From Candidatus Accumulibacter meliphilus (GTDB lineage: Bacteria > Pseudomonadota > Gammaproteobacteria > Burkholderiales > Rhodocyclaceae): a stretch of DNA of 64,000 nt. How positions within the stretch are numbered: the first letter of the stretch is position 1; each line of letters opens with the position of its first letter. Where the stretch lies: assembly GCA_003332265.1 (NCBI GenBank), contig QPGA01000001.1:1-64000 (forward strand), given 5' to 3'. The position numbers were made by a program, and so were the translations under genes. This document shows positions 10,157 through 19,452 of this stretch, one piece after another. A model generated the notes under the pieces. The model was not told the DNA's origin and made no database searches. It worked only from the letters and a program-made list of their open reading frames with translations.

Positions 10157-10179
10157 AAAGCAAAAAGGCCAATCCGAAG
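10157..10179 (+). repeat. 23-bp direct repeat, right copy, inside the tRNA-Arg terminator
   Basis: Identical to 579-601. On the minus strand it comprises the loop, the 3' arm and the T-run of the tRNA-Arg terminator. The next base on each side differs between copies (578 G against 10156 C; 602 G against 10180 A). The two copies bracket 9.6 kb containing the whole restriction locus. Confidence 0.7.
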
Positions 10180-10189
10180 ATTGGCCTTT
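10162..10189 (-). terminator. Rho-independent terminator of tRNA-Arg
   Basis: On the minus strand an 11-bp stem (10079-type numbering avoided: arms are 10179-10189 and 10164-10174) closes on a TTCG tetraloop (10175-10178) and is followed by a run of T (10162-10166 complement). It begins about 14 bases after the CCA end of the tRNA. It doubles as the right-hand copy of the island direct repeat. Confidence 0.85.
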
Positions 10190-10203
10190 CTGTTTGAATC
10201 CAT

Positions 10204-10280
10204 TGGTGCGCCCGGAGCGATTCGAACGCCCGACCCCTTGGTTCGTAGCCAAGTACTCTATCCAACTGAGCTACGGGCGC
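10204..10280 (-). tRNA. tRNA-Arg (ACG anticodon)
   Basis: 77 bases on the minus strand, including an encoded CCA (10204-10206). The acceptor stem GCGCCCG / CGGGCGC is perfect. The anticodon arm is CTTGG-CTACGAA-CCAAG with anticodon ACG, and the T arm contains GTTCGAATC. It is followed by a strong terminator and preceded by a good promoter. Its 3' flank carries the recombination site of the restriction island. Confidence 0.97.
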
Positions 10281-10301
10281 CTTGCCTTGCTGAAGCGGCG
10301 A

Positions 10302-10330
10302 ATTATACAGAGGCGATCGGCCGCGCTCAA
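10302..10330 (-). promoter_or_regulatory. Sigma-70 promoter of tRNA-Arg
   Basis: On the minus strand TTGAGC (10325-10330) is 17 bases upstream of a perfect TATAAT (10302-10307). Transcription would start near 10295, about 15 bases before the mature tRNA 5' end. Confidence 0.75.
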
Positions 10331-10446
10331 GCACTATCTGGCCAATTTCTGTGTGTGCTGCCGTTTTTCCCGCCGCGTTCTGCGCTTGCCTTGCGGCGGG
10401 GCCGAATGGCGTTAATGTGAAAGTCGCGTATGCGACTCACGAACCT

Positions 10447-10471
10447 CCCTTCTCCCCCTGCGGGAGAAGGG
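10447..10471. repeat. Stem-loop between pepN and tRNA-Arg
   Basis: A perfect 10-bp inverted repeat (CCCTTCTCCC / GGGAGAAGGG) with a 5-base loop (CCTGC). No T-run follows on either strand. It resembles GC-rich intergenic hairpins dispersed in many proteobacterial genomes, and it lies downstream of pepN, where it could protect or terminate the transcript. Confidence 0.55.
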
Positions 10472-10487
10472 CCGGGAGAAGAGGGGG

Positions 10488-10534
10488 ACGGTCATGACTT
10501 TCATCATTCGGGGTATCTCGACTGTCATGACCGT
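10488..10534. repeat. 11-bp inverted repeat just after pepN
   Basis: ACGGTCATGAC at 10488-10498 is the exact reverse complement of GTCATGACCGT at 10524-10534, with 25 bases between. The inner word GTCATGAC is itself a palindrome, so the site can be read as two 8-bp palindromes about 33 bases apart. It ends 8 bases before the pepN stop codon. It may be a terminator-like hairpin or a binding site. Confidence 0.5.
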
Positions 10535-10542
10535 TAGCGGGC

Positions 10543-13236
10543 TTACTGATCCAGCGCGCGCCCGACGATCTCGCGTACATCTGAGGACAGGCCGTCGACC
10601 GAGCGCAGCTTTTCGAGGGCGAAGCTGGCTTGTTGCTGGCGCGGCTGGTCGAACTTCCGCCAGCGATCGAAGCGGCGTGCCAGGCGTGCGGCGACCTGCG
10701 GGTTGAGGCGATCGAGCTCGCCGATCTGCGCGGCGAGGAACAGGTAGCCGCCGCCGTCGGCGGCGTGAAAACGGACATGATTGTTGCCGAAAGTGTTGAG
10801 CAGCGCGTAGACCTTGTTTGGATTGCGCAGATCGAAGGCCGGGTGATCGAGCAGCTCTCTGACTACCGCCAGAGTGTCGGGAAGGCGGCTCGCCGCCTGT
10901 ACCGACAGCCATTTGTCGACCACCAGCGCTTCGTCTTTCCAGCGTTCGTAGAAGCTGGCCAGTGCCTGCACACGTTCCGGGCAGTCGTCCTGGGCCAGGG
11001 TTGCCAGCGCCGCAAACTGGTCGGTCATGTTGTTGGCCGACTCGAACTGGCGCATGGCCAGGGCGCGCGACTCGTCGCTGTTCAGCTCGCCCAGATAGCT
11101 CAGGCAGAGGTTGCGCAGCGCGCGCCGTCCGGCGGCTGCTGGCGTCGCCTGGTAAGGGCCGCTGGTGGCGTGCGTTTCGTAGACTTGCAGCAGCGTGCTG
11201 CCGAGTTGTTCGGCGACGAAACGGCGCAGGCCATTGCGCGCTTCGTGCAGGGCGCTCGGGTCGACCAGGGCCATCTCTTCGGCAAGCGTCGCTTCGCCGG
11301 GCAGGGTCAGGGCTTCGGCGGCGAAAGCGGGATCGGCTGCGGCATGTTCGAGAAGCCGTGCGGCGGCTTCGACGAAGGTTTGCGGCCAGTAGGCCGGGCG
11401 GCCGACCGAGATGTCTTCGGCGGCGGCCAGGATCAGGCGGCTGGCCAGGCGTTGCCCGGCTTCCCAGCGATTGAAGGGGTCGCTGTCGTGGGCCAGCAGG
11501 TGCGCCAGCTCTTCGTCGCTCCACGAGAAGTCGAGAATCACCGGCGCCGAGAAGTCGCGCAGCAGCGAAACGACGGGGGCGGCGGCCAGCTCGGTGAAGA
11601 CGAACTGCTGCTCGAAGTCGGTCAGCGAGAGGACGCGCGTCGTTCGGCCGCTGTCGGCGGTGCTTTCTTCACCGGCGATCAGCAGCGGCATGTCTTCGCC
11701 GTCTGCGCCGTTGAGGCCGATGGCCACCGGGATGTGGAAGGGACTATGCAGCGGCTCGGAGGTGGCGTCCGCGGCGGCGCGCGTGGGCAGCGATTGGGAT
11801 AGGGTCAGGGTGTAGCTGCGCGTTTCCGCGTCGTAGTTACCGCTGGCCCAGAGGTGCGGGGTGCCGGCCTGGTCGTACCAGCGCTTGAACTGCGTCAGGT
11901 CGACGCCGGAAGCGTCGGCCATGGCGGCAACAAAGTCGTCGCAGGTCACCGCCTGGCCGTCATGGCGTTCGAAGTAGAGGTCCATGCCGCGCCGGAAAGC
12001 TTGCTTGCCGATCAGCGTTTCGATCATGCGCACCACTTCGGCGCCTTTGTCGTACACGGTGCTGGTGTAGAAGTTGTTGATCTCGATATACGAGTCGGGG
12101 CGCACCGGATGGGCCATCGGGCCGGCGTCTTCGGGGAACTGCATGGCGCGCAGGGCGCGCACTTCGCGAATGCGGGTGACCGCGCGACTGTGCATGTCGG
12201 CGCCGAACTCCTGGTCGCGATAGACCGTCAGCCCTTCTTTCAGCGATAGCTGGAACCAGTCGCGACAGGTGACGCGGTTGCCGGTCCAGTTGTGGAAGTA
12301 CTCGTGCGCGACGACGCGGTCGATGTTCTGGTAGTCGGCGTCGGTGGCGATGTCGGCACGCGCCAGGACGTACTTGGTGTTGAAGACGTTGAGGCCCTTG
12401 TTTTCCATCGCTCCCATGTTGAAGTCGCCGACGGCGACGATCATGTAGTGGTCGAGATCGCATTCCAGGCCGAAGACTTCCTCGTCCCAGCGCATCGAGC
12501 GCTTGAGGGCGTCCATGGCGTGCGCGCACTGGTCGAGCTTGCCGGGCTCGACGAAGACGGCGAGCTGGACGCTGCGCCCGCTGCTGGTGGTGAACTCGTC
12601 GCGCAGCACGTCGAGGCGAGCGGCAACCAGTGCGAAGAGGTAGCAGGGCTTGAAGAAGGGGTCTTCCCATTTCGCCCAGTGGCGGCCATTCCCCTCGTCG
12701 CCGCTGCCGGCCGGGTTGCCGTTGGCCAGCAGTACCGGCAGGCGGGTCTTGTCGGCGTGCAGGGTGACCTGATAGCGCGACATGATGTCCGGGCGATCCG
12801 GAAACCAGGTGATGCGGCGGAAACCCTGCGCCTCGCACTGGGTGAAATAACCATCCTTGGAGCGAAAAAGCCCGGACAGGCTGCTGTTGTGGTCGGCATC
12901 GATACGCACCTGCGTACGCAGCGTCAGCGTGTCCGGCGGATTGACGATGGTCAGCAGCGAGTCGCTGCAGTGGTATTCGTCCTCGCCGAGAACGCTGCCG
13001 TCGATGGCCACGGAGATCGTTTCCAGCCCCTGGCCGTCAAGTTGTAGCGGCGCCAGGGGCGTCGCTGCTGCCGCCTCCGCAGCCCGGGCAGCCAGGGGAT
13101 TGCGCCGCAGTTGCAGCTGGCTGTTGACCAGCACCTCGCCGGTGTTGAAGTGCACGTCTAGTTCGACGCTGTCGACGAGGAAGGGCGGCGGGGTGTAATC
13201 CTGGCGGAGGATGCGCTGCGGGGTTTCGCTAGTCAT
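10543..13236 (-). CDS. pepN: Aminopeptidase N (M1 family)
   Basis: Zinc aminopeptidase that removes N-terminal residues from peptides in the cytoplasm. 897 residues from ATG 13236, which has AAGGA about 8 bases upstream; an ATG 33 bases earlier lacks such a site. The exopeptidase motif GAMEN is at 275-279, zinc ligands HEYFH at 311-315 and Glu334 (in SLKEGL). The N-terminal beta domain opens with LRQDYTPPPFLVDSVELD and the length is typical of PepN. It is transcribed towards the tRNA, with two inverted repeats after its stop. Confidence 0.96.
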   Translation of the reverse strand: MTSETPQRILRQDYTPPPFLVDSVELDVHFNTGEVLVNSQLQLRRNPLAARAAEAAAATPLAPLQLDGQGLETISVAIDGSVLGEDEYHCSDSLLTIVNPPDTLTLRTQVRIDADHNSSLSGLFRSKDGYFTQCEAQGFRRITWFPDRPDIMSRYQVTLHADKTRLPVLLANGNPAGSGDEGNGRHWAKWEDPFFKPCYLFALVAARLDVLRDEFTTSSGRSVQLAVFVEPGKLDQCAHAMDALKRSMRWDEEVFGLECDLDHYMIVAVGDFNMGAMENKGLNVFNTKYVLARADIATDADYQNIDRVVAHEYFHNWTGNRVTCRDWFQLSLKEGLTVYRDQEFGADMHSRAVTRIREVRALRAMQFPEDAGPMAHPVRPDSYIEINNFYTSTVYDKGAEVVRMIETLIGKQAFRRGMDLYFERHDGQAVTCDDFVAAMADASGVDLTQFKRWYDQAGTPHLWASGNYDAETRSYTLTLSQSLPTRAAADATSEPLHSPFHIPVAIGLNGADGEDMPLLIAGEESTADSGRTTRVLSLTDFEQQFVFTELAAAPVVSLLRDFSAPVILDFSWSDEELAHLLAHDSDPFNRWEAGQRLASRLILAAAEDISVGRPAYWPQTFVEAAARLLEHAAADPAFAAEALTLPGEATLAEEMALVDPSALHEARNGLRRFVAEQLGSTLLQVYETHATSGPYQATPAAAGRRALRNLCLSYLGELNSDESRALAMRQFESANNMTDQFAALATLAQDDCPERVQALASFYERWKDEALVVDKWLSVQAASRLPDTLAVVRELLDHPAFDLRNPNKVYALLNTFGNNHVRFHAADGGGYLFLAAQIGELDRLNPQVAARLARRFDRWRKFDQPRQQQASFALEKLRSVDGLSSDVREIVGRALDQ

Positions 13237-13305
13237 CGGGGAGTCCTTGTCTGTCGGCTTGCCCGACAATGATCATCGCTACGGCGATGGTTCGCGTGCC
13301 GGTGC

Positions 13306-14022
13306 CTACGGCGCCTTGAGCAAACCAGCCTGGCGGAGTTGTTCGGCGATGCCCGCCGCCAGTTGTCGGTAGCCGTCGGCGTTGGGGTGGATGGGGTCGG
13401 CTCTCAGTTCCGGTTTGGCGAGGACCTCGGCGAGAACGCTGTCGACCAGCGCCAGCTTTTCTTCGCTGGCCAGCGCGGCGTAGATTTCAGAATCGGGCAA
13501 GCGGCCGCTGATGGCGCCGAGCAGCGAGAACTTCGGGACGGCGACCAGGACCACCTGCGCACCGGAGTCGCGAATGCTGCTGACGATGGCCCGCAGGTCT
13601 TCCTTGACGGCGGCTGCCGGGCGCCGGCGCAGGAAGTCGTTGCCGCCCAGTTCGACGATGACCAGTGCCGGCCTGGTCGCCGTCAGGGCGGCCTCGATCC
13701 GCTCGCGGGCTGCTGCGCTGGTGTCGCCGGGGATGCCGGCGTTGGCGATCTGCCAGCCGCTGAGCGCTGCCAGCTCGGTCGGATAGTCTTCACCAGGCCC
13801 GGCGCCGGTGCCGAAGGTAATGCTGTTGCCGAAGGCCAGGACCGCGCTTCCGGCCGGCAGCGCCGTTCCTTGCGTCGTCTCGCTGCAGCCGCTGGCCAGC
13901 AGCAAGGCCAGCAGCAGGGTGGTGGCCAGAAGCAGCCGCTGCAGGGGGAAGTGGAGCGCCGCAGCCACAGAGCGCAAACAAGGGTGTAGCGCAGGGCGTA
14001 GCGCAGCGCGTAGCCCGCTCAC
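13306..14022 (-). CDS. tesA: SGNH-fold arylesterase/lysophospholipase (TesA-like), lipoprotein
   Basis: 238 residues from GTG 14022. Block I GNSITFG holds the nucleophile Ser67, block III GGND is at 126-129, and the catalytic Asp209/His212 pair lies in DPIHPNADGY: a complete SGNH/GDSL esterase. A hydrophobic segment ends in LLASGC (Cys46), a convincing lipobox, so the protein is probably a periplasmic lipoprotein. An in-frame GTG at 13968 would give a more usual 28-residue lipoprotein signal and may be the real start. The annotated start overlaps the prmB stop by 4 bases (GTGA). The substrate is not predictable; arylester or thioester hydrolysis is typical. Confidence 0.85.
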   Translation of the reverse strand: MSGLRAALRPALHPCLRSVAAALHFPLQRLLLATTLLLALLLASGCSETTQGTALPAGSAVLAFGNSITFGTGAGPGEDYPTELAALSGWQIANAGIPGDTSAAARERIEAALTATRPALVIVELGGNDFLRRRPAAAVKEDLRAIVSSIRDSGAQVVLVAVPKFSLLGAISGRLPDSEIYAALASEEKLALVDSVLAEVLAKPELRADPIHPNADGYRQLAAGIAEQLRQAGLLKAP

Positions 14023-14912
14023 GGCAGCTGGTCGCGATGCAGCAGGAAGACGTACTGATCGCCGGCCGCGGTGTCCAGCCAGGTAAAGGCGGTATCCGGG
14101 AAGGCCGCTTCGAGCTGCTCCCGGTTGTGGCCGATTTCGACGACCAGCAGGCCGTTCGGCGTGAGGCGTTCGCGCGCTGTCGCGAGGATGGCCCGCGTCA
14201 GGTCGAGCCCGTCCTCACCGCTGGCCAGCGCCAGGGCGGGCTCGCGCTGGTATTCGGCGGGCAGGCTGCGCATCGATGCGGCATTGACGTAAGGCGGGTT
14301 GCTGATGATCAGGTCGTAGCGCTCCTTGTCGAGTGCGGCGAAGAGGTTGCTCTCGAGCAGCCGGATACGCGCCGTCAGCTCGTAGTCGCTGACGTTACGC
14401 GCGGCCACGGCCAGCGCGTCGGGCGAAATGTCGATGGCGTCGACCTGGGCCGCCGCGAAGGCATGGGCGGCGAAAATCGCCAGGCAGCCGGAGCCGGTGC
14501 ACAGGTCGAGAACGGAAGCCACGCTCTCCGGGTCGTCGATCCACGGCGCCAGCTGCTCGCGCAGCAATTCGGCAATGAACGAGCGCGGCACGATCACCCG
14601 TTGATCGACGTAGAAGCGATACTCGGCCAACCAGGCTTCGTTGGTCAGGTAGGCGGCCGGCAGTCGTTCGCGGATGCGCCGCTCGATGATGCGCAGTACG
14701 GTCGTGCGCTCGTCGCTGGTCAGGCCGGCGTCGAGAAAAGGCTCGAGCCGATCGAGCGGCAGGTGCAGGCTGTGCAGCAGCAGATAAACCGCTTCGTCCC
14801 AGGCGTTGTCGGCGCCGTGTCCGAAGAACAGTCCGCCTTCGCTGAAGCGGCTGACGGCAAAGCGCAGCAGGTCGCGCAAGGTGCGCAGTTCGTTTTGCGC
14901 CTGTTCAAACAT
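14019..14912 (-). CDS. prmB: Ribosomal protein uL3 N5-glutamine methyltransferase PrmB
   Basis: Methylates a glutamine of ribosomal protein L3 using SAM. 297 residues. SAM-binding [14 protein letters not shown] is in the middle (about 130-143) and the catalytic NPPY of glutamine methyltransferases is present ([12 protein letters not shown]). The segment [16 protein letters not shown] is typical of PrmB rather than PrmC. ATG 14912 overlaps the end of dapE by 8 bases; a longer upstream frame is not family-like. It is part of the leftward dapC-dapD-pilU-dapE-prmB run. Confidence 0.93.
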   Translation of the reverse strand: MFEQAQNELRTLRDLLRFAVSRFSEGGLFFGHGADNAWDEAVYLLLHSLHLPLDRLEPFLDAGLTSDERTTVLRIIERRIRERLPAAYLTNEAWLAEYRFYVDQRVIVPRSFIAELLREQLAPWIDDPESVASVLDLCTGSGCLAIFAAHAFAAAQVDAIDISPDALAVAARNVSDYELTARIRLLESNLFAALDKERYDLIISNPPYVNAASMRSLPAEYQREPALALASGEDGLDLTRAILATARERLTPNGLLVVEIGHNREQLEAAFPDTAFTWLDTAAGDQYVFLLHRDQLP

Positions 14913-16119
14913 GGCTGGGCAGCAAGGCTTCGAGAATACGGCGGTAGATGGCTGCCAGTCGTGGCAGGGCGGCGATTTCGACGGCTTCGTTGACCTTGTG
15001 GATGCTGGCATTGACCGGGCCGATTTCGATCACTTGTGCGCAGATCTCGGCGATGAAGCGACCGTCCGAAGTGCCGCCGCTGGTCGACAGCTCGGCTTCG
15101 CCCCCGGTTTCGGTGCGAATCGCCTGCAGCGAGGCGTCGATCAGCGCGCCGTGGCCGGTCAGGAAGGGCTTGCCGCTCAAATTCCACGCCACTTCGTAGC
15201 TCAGCTGGTGGCGGTCGAGCAGCGCGCAGGTTCGCGCTTGCAGTTGCTCGGGGGTGCTGGCCGTACCAAAGCGGAAGTTGAACTGGATATCGACGCTGCC
15301 TGGAATGACATTGCTGGCGCCGGTGCCGCCGTGGATGTTCGAGATTTGCCAGGTGGTCGGCGGGAAAAACTCGTTGCCCTCGTCCCAGACGGTCTGCGTC
15401 AGCTCGGCAATCGCCGGTGCCGCCAGATGAATTGGGTTACTTGCCAGATGCGGGTAGGCGATGTGGCCTTGCACGCCCTTGACGGTCAGTTTCCCCGACA
15501 GCGATCCGCGGCGCCCATTTTTGACCATGTCGCCGAGCGTGGTGACCGAGGTCGGCTCGCCGATGATGCAGTAGTCGATCGTCTCGCCGCGTTGGCGCAA
15601 GGCCTCGGTGACGGCGACCGTGCCGTCGATGGCGTCGCCTTCCTCATCGGAAGTGAGCAGGAAGGCGATCGAGCCGCCGTGCTCGGGCTGGGCGGCGACG
15701 AAGGCTTCGGCGGCGGTGACGAAAGCCGCCAGCGAAGCTTTCATGTCGGCGGCGCCGCGCCCGTACAGCATCCCCTCCTTGCGCAGTGGCTGGAAGGGAT
15801 CGCTGTGCCATTGTTCGAGTGGGCCGCTGGGGACAACGTCGGTATGACCGGCCAGACAGAGCAGCGGACTGCTGCGGCCGCGCCGCGCCCAGAGGTTGCT
15901 GACTGCGCCGCGCTTGATGAACTCGCAGCGGAAGCCGATGGCTTCGAGGCGGCGGGCGATGATCGGCAGGCAGCCGGCGTCGTCGGGGGTCAGCGAGCGA
16001 CAGGCGATGAGTTGCTCGGCGAGTGCAAGAGTCGCCTCGTTGGCGAGTGCAAGAGTCGCCTCGTTGGCGAGTGCCAGCTTGCTGTCCTTGGCCATTTCGG
16101 TGCCGCTGTCCTTGTTCAT
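14905..16119 (-). CDS. dapE: Succinyl-diaminopimelate desuccinylase DapE
   Basis: Zinc peptidase-like enzyme that hydrolyses N-succinyl-LL-diaminopimelate to LL-DAP in lysine and peptidoglycan synthesis. 404 residues. Metal-site segments are visible: [24 protein letters not shown] and [13 protein letters not shown], with [10 protein letters not shown] near the C-terminus. The N-terminus carries two extra copies of LANEATLA encoded by a 24-bp tandem repeat before the usual [19 protein letters not shown], so it is about 25 residues longer than typical DapE. An internal start after the repeats is possible. Confidence 0.95.
   Translation of the reverse strand: MNKDSGTEMAKDSKLALANEATLALANEATLALAEQLIACRSLTPDDAGCLPIIARRLEAIGFRCEFIKRGAVSNLWARRGRSSPLLCLAGHTDVVPSGPLEQWHSDPFQPLRKEGMLYGRGAADMKASLAAFVTAAEAFVAAQPEHGGSIAFLLTSDEEGDAIDGTVAVTEALRQRGETIDYCIIGEPTSVTTLGDMVKNGRRGSLSGKLTVKGVQGHIAYPHLASNPIHLAAPAIAELTQTVWDEGNEFFPPTTWQISNIHGGTGASNVIPGSVDIQFNFRFGTASTPEQLQARTCALLDRHQLSYEVAWNLSGKPFLTGHGALIDASLQAIRTETGGEAELSTSGGTSDGRFIAEICAQVIEIGPVNASIHKVNEAVEIAALPRLAAIYRRILEALLPSHV
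16018..16074. repeat. 24-bp tandem repeat in the 5' end of dapE
   Basis: Two perfect 24-bp units (16018-16041 and 16042-16065) beginning GGCGAGTGCAAGAGTCGCC, plus a 9-base partial third copy (16066-16074). The unit is a multiple of three and encodes the 8-residue repeat LANEATLA in dapE, so changes in copy number would keep the reading frame. Confidence 0.9.
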
Positions 16120-16132
16120 TGCGCGTGCCTGG

Positions 16133-17347
16133 CTAGGCTTGCTCGTCAGCGTCGTGGAGACTGAGCGAGAACTCCTTGAAGGAAGCGCTGCTGGGGTCGC
16201 TTTCCGATAGCTCGTATGATGAAGTGCTCAGCTTGTCATCGCGACGCGGTGCCGGGGCTGCTTCGAAGTTGTTGATCAGCCACGACAGGTTGGTCGGTGA
16301 GTCGGCATTGCTCAGCGCCTCTTCCAGTGTGATCACGTCGGAGCGGTAGAGCCGGAAAAGCGCTTGTTCGAAAGTCTGCGAACCGGGTGCGAGGCTTTGC
16401 TCCATGGCCTCCTTGAGGGCCGGGATGTCGCCGCGCTCGACCAGTTCCTGAACGTGATAGCTGTTCAGCAGAACTTCGACCGCCGGCGCCAGCTTGCCTT
16501 CCTTGCGCTTTACCAGGCGCTGCGAAACGATCGCTTTCAGGCTCACCGAGAGGTCCATGTACAGCGCGCTGCGGCTATCGAGCGGGAAGAAGTTGATCAT
16601 CCGGTTGAGCGCGTGGTAGCTGTTGTTGGCGTGCAGGGTGCCGAGGCAGAGGTGGCCCGTCTGGGCGTAGGCAATCGCCGCCTGCATCGTTTCCTTGTCG
16701 CGGATCTCGCCGATCAGAATACAGTCCGGTGCCTGGCGCATGGCGCTTTTCAGGGCGTTGTTCCAGCCCAGGGTGTCCATGCCGATTTCGCGCTGGTTGA
16801 CGATCGACTTCTTGTGCTTGAAGAGATACTCGATCGGATCTTCGATGGTCAGGATGTGGCCGGCGCAATTGCTGTTGCGATAATCGAGCATCGAGGCAAT
16901 GGTGGTCGACTTTCCCGAGCCCGTCGAACCGACGATCAGGATCAGGCCGCGCCTTTCCATGACCAGGTCGGCGAGGACCGGCGGCAAGAGCAGCGAATCG
17001 AGCGCCGGAATATTGCCGAGGATGTAACGGACGACAATCGAGATCGAGCCGCGCTGGCGAAACAGGTTGATGCGAAAATTGCCGAGCTTGGGGACGCCGA
17101 TCGAGAGGTTCATCTCCTTGGTCGCCTCGAAGGTGTGCGCCTGCTCCGCGTTCATTAGTTCGAGGGCGATCTTTTCGATCATCGCCGGTTCCATCGTCTG
17201 CTGATTGACCGGCACCGTGACGCCCTGAATCTTGATGTGGATCGGCGCACCGGCGGATATGAAAATATCCGACGCCTGCCGGTCTGCCATCACCTGAAAC
17301 AGCTTGTCGAGGATCAGGCGTTTGTCCACTGCTTCAGGGCTCGGCAC
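16133..17347 (-). CDS. pilU: Type IV pilus retraction ATPase PilU/PilT family
   Basis: Hexameric cytoplasmic ATPase that powers pilus retraction. 404 residues from GTG 17347. It has the PilT/PilU N-terminal domain with SDIFISAG, Walker A GSTGSGKS at 140-147, Asp box [15 protein letters not shown], Walker B-region ILIGEIRD and the His box with LGTLHANNS. The length and the acidic Ser-rich tail (about 375-404) fit PilU better than PilT (about 345). It lies 8 bases after the dapD stop, inside the lysine gene run, so it may be co-transcribed with dap genes. Calling it PilU rather than PilT is moderately sure. Confidence 0.9.
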   Translation of the reverse strand: MPSPEAVDKRLILDKLFQVMADRQASDIFISAGAPIHIKIQGVTVPVNQQTMEPAMIEKIALELMNAEQAHTFEATKEMNLSIGVPKLGNFRINLFRQRGSISIVVRYILGNIPALDSLLLPPVLADLVMERRGLILIVGSTGSGKSTTIASMLDYRNSNCAGHILTIEDPIEYLFKHKKSIVNQREIGMDTLGWNNALKSAMRQAPDCILIGEIRDKETMQAAIAYAQTGHLCLGTLHANNSYHALNRMINFFPLDSRSALYMDLSVSLKAIVSQRLVKRKEGKLAPAVEVLLNSYHVQELVERGDIPALKEAMEQSLAPGSQTFEQALFRLYRSDVITLEEALSNADSPTNLSWLINNFEAAPAPRRDDKLSTSSYELSESDPSSASFKEFSLSLHDADEQA

Positions 17348-17355
17348 GGTGGCGC

Positions 17356-18177
<822 letters not shown>

Positions 18178-18187
18178 GGCAGTTTCC

Positions 18188-19381
18188 CTAGAGTTTTGAA
18201 ACGAATGAATGGATGCGCTCGGCAGCTTCGACGCAATCGGCGAGCGGTGCGACCAGTGCGATGCGCACGAAACCGGCGCCCGGATTGATCCCGCGCGCGT
18301 GACGTGCCAGGGTGCTGCCGGGCAGAAGGACCACATTATAGTCAGCGAGCAAGCCGCGGGCGAACTCGCCGTCATCGATCGGCGTCCGCGCCCAGAGATA
18401 AAAACCGGCGTCGGGCAGCGCCGTGTCGAGCACTGCGGCCAGGCGCGGGGTGACCGCGGCGAACTTCTCCCGATACTGGCGGCGGTTCTCGATGACGTGC
18501 GCTTCATCGTTCCAGGCGGCGATACAGATCGCCTGCACGGCCGGATTCATCGCGCTGCCGTGATAGGTACGGTAGAGCAGGAAGGATTTGAGCAGCGCCG
18601 GGTCACCGGCGACGAAGCCCGAGCGCATGCCGGGAACATTGGAGCGCTTGGAAAGGCTGGAGAACATGAGCAGGCGCTGGTCGCCTCGACCGAGCAGACG
18701 CGCGGCCTGCAGGCAGCCGAGCGGCGGCTGCGTCTCGTCGCCGTAGATCTCCGAGTAGCACTCGTCGGAGGCGATGACGAAGTCGTAGCGGTCGGCGAGG
18801 GCGAAGAGCTGTCGCCAGTCGTCGAGACTGAGGACCTTGCCGGTGGGGTTGCCCGGCGAGCAGACATAGAATAGCTGTACGCGCTGCCACTCGGCCTCGC
18901 TGAGGCTCGTGAAGTCGAACGCGTAATCGTTGTCCGGCAGGGTATTGAGAAAGCGCGGCTCGGCGCCGGCGAGATAGGCTGCCCCTTCGTAGATCTGGTA
19001 GAAGGGGTTCGGGCTGACGAGCAGCGGTGTGTAGCCGCGCGTGCGGTCAATGACTGTCTGGGCGAAAGCGAACAAGGCTTCGCGCGAACCGTTCACCGGC
19101 ATCACCTGCGTCTCCGGATCGAGGCCATCGAGGCCATAGCGCCGGCCCAGCCATGCGGCCAGGCTGCGGCGCAGTTCGGCGCTGCCGAGAGTGGTAGGAT
19201 AGCTCGCCAGTCCGGCCAGGTTGGCGCTCAGCGCATCCTTGATGAAAGCCGGTGTGGCGTGCTGCGGCTCGCCGATCGACAGCCGGATCTCACGCAGGCC
19301 GGGGTTGGGCGTGATGCCGGCGAAGAGTTGCCGGAGTTTCTCGAAAGGATAGGGCTGCAGCTTGCTGAGGTGGGGATTCAC
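18188..19381 (-). CDS. dapC: Succinyldiaminopimelate transaminase DapC
   Basis: PLP-dependent class I/II aminotransferase producing N-succinyl-LL-DAP. 397 residues, starting [20 protein letters not shown] as in betaproteobacterial DapC. The PLP lysine is Lys245 in [16 protein letters not shown], with SPGNPTGK and [10 protein letters not shown] before it. First gene of the leftward lysine run, divergent from the DMT transporter; a candidate promoter sits in the 65-base gap. Confidence 0.94.
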   Translation of the reverse strand: MNPHLSKLQPYPFEKLRQLFAGITPNPGLREIRLSIGEPQHATPAFIKDALSANLAGLASYPTTLGSAELRRSLAAWLGRRYGLDGLDPETQVMPVNGSREALFAFAQTVIDRTRGYTPLLVSPNPFYQIYEGAAYLAGAEPRFLNTLPDNDYAFDFTSLSEAEWQRVQLFYVCSPGNPTGKVLSLDDWRQLFALADRYDFVIASDECYSEIYGDETQPPLGCLQAARLLGRGDQRLLMFSSLSKRSNVPGMRSGFVAGDPALLKSFLLYRTYHGSAMNPAVQAICIAAWNDEAHVIENRRQYREKFAAVTPRLAAVLDTALPDAGFYLWARTPIDDGEFARGLLADYNVVLLPGSTLARHARGINPGAGFVRIALVAPLADCVEAAERIHSFVSKL

Positions 19382-19423
19382 AGGCGTGATGTTTTCGTCG
19401 CGGGGCGCTGGATTGTGCCGAGG

Positions 19424-19452
19424 ATTATAAGGGGCATCGACGGACGGTGAAA
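19424..19452 (-). promoter_or_regulatory. Candidate promoter of the dapC-dapD run
   Basis: On the minus strand a perfect TATAAT (19424-19429) has TTTCAC 17 bases upstream (19447-19452). The -35 box is poor and overlaps the start of the divergent transporter gene. About 43 bases separate the -10 box from the dapC ATG. Confidence 0.45.

Noticed and set aside
9876-10415. Plus-strand frame running across the island end and tRNA-Arg, resembling an integrase tail
   Set aside because: It reads through the tRNA gene and its terminator and lacks the integrase catalytic Arg-His-Tyr residues; at most a few residues of an integrase end could be present.
12292-13047. Plus-strand frame opposite pepN
   Set aside because: Antisense to PepN active-site region; no independent evidence.
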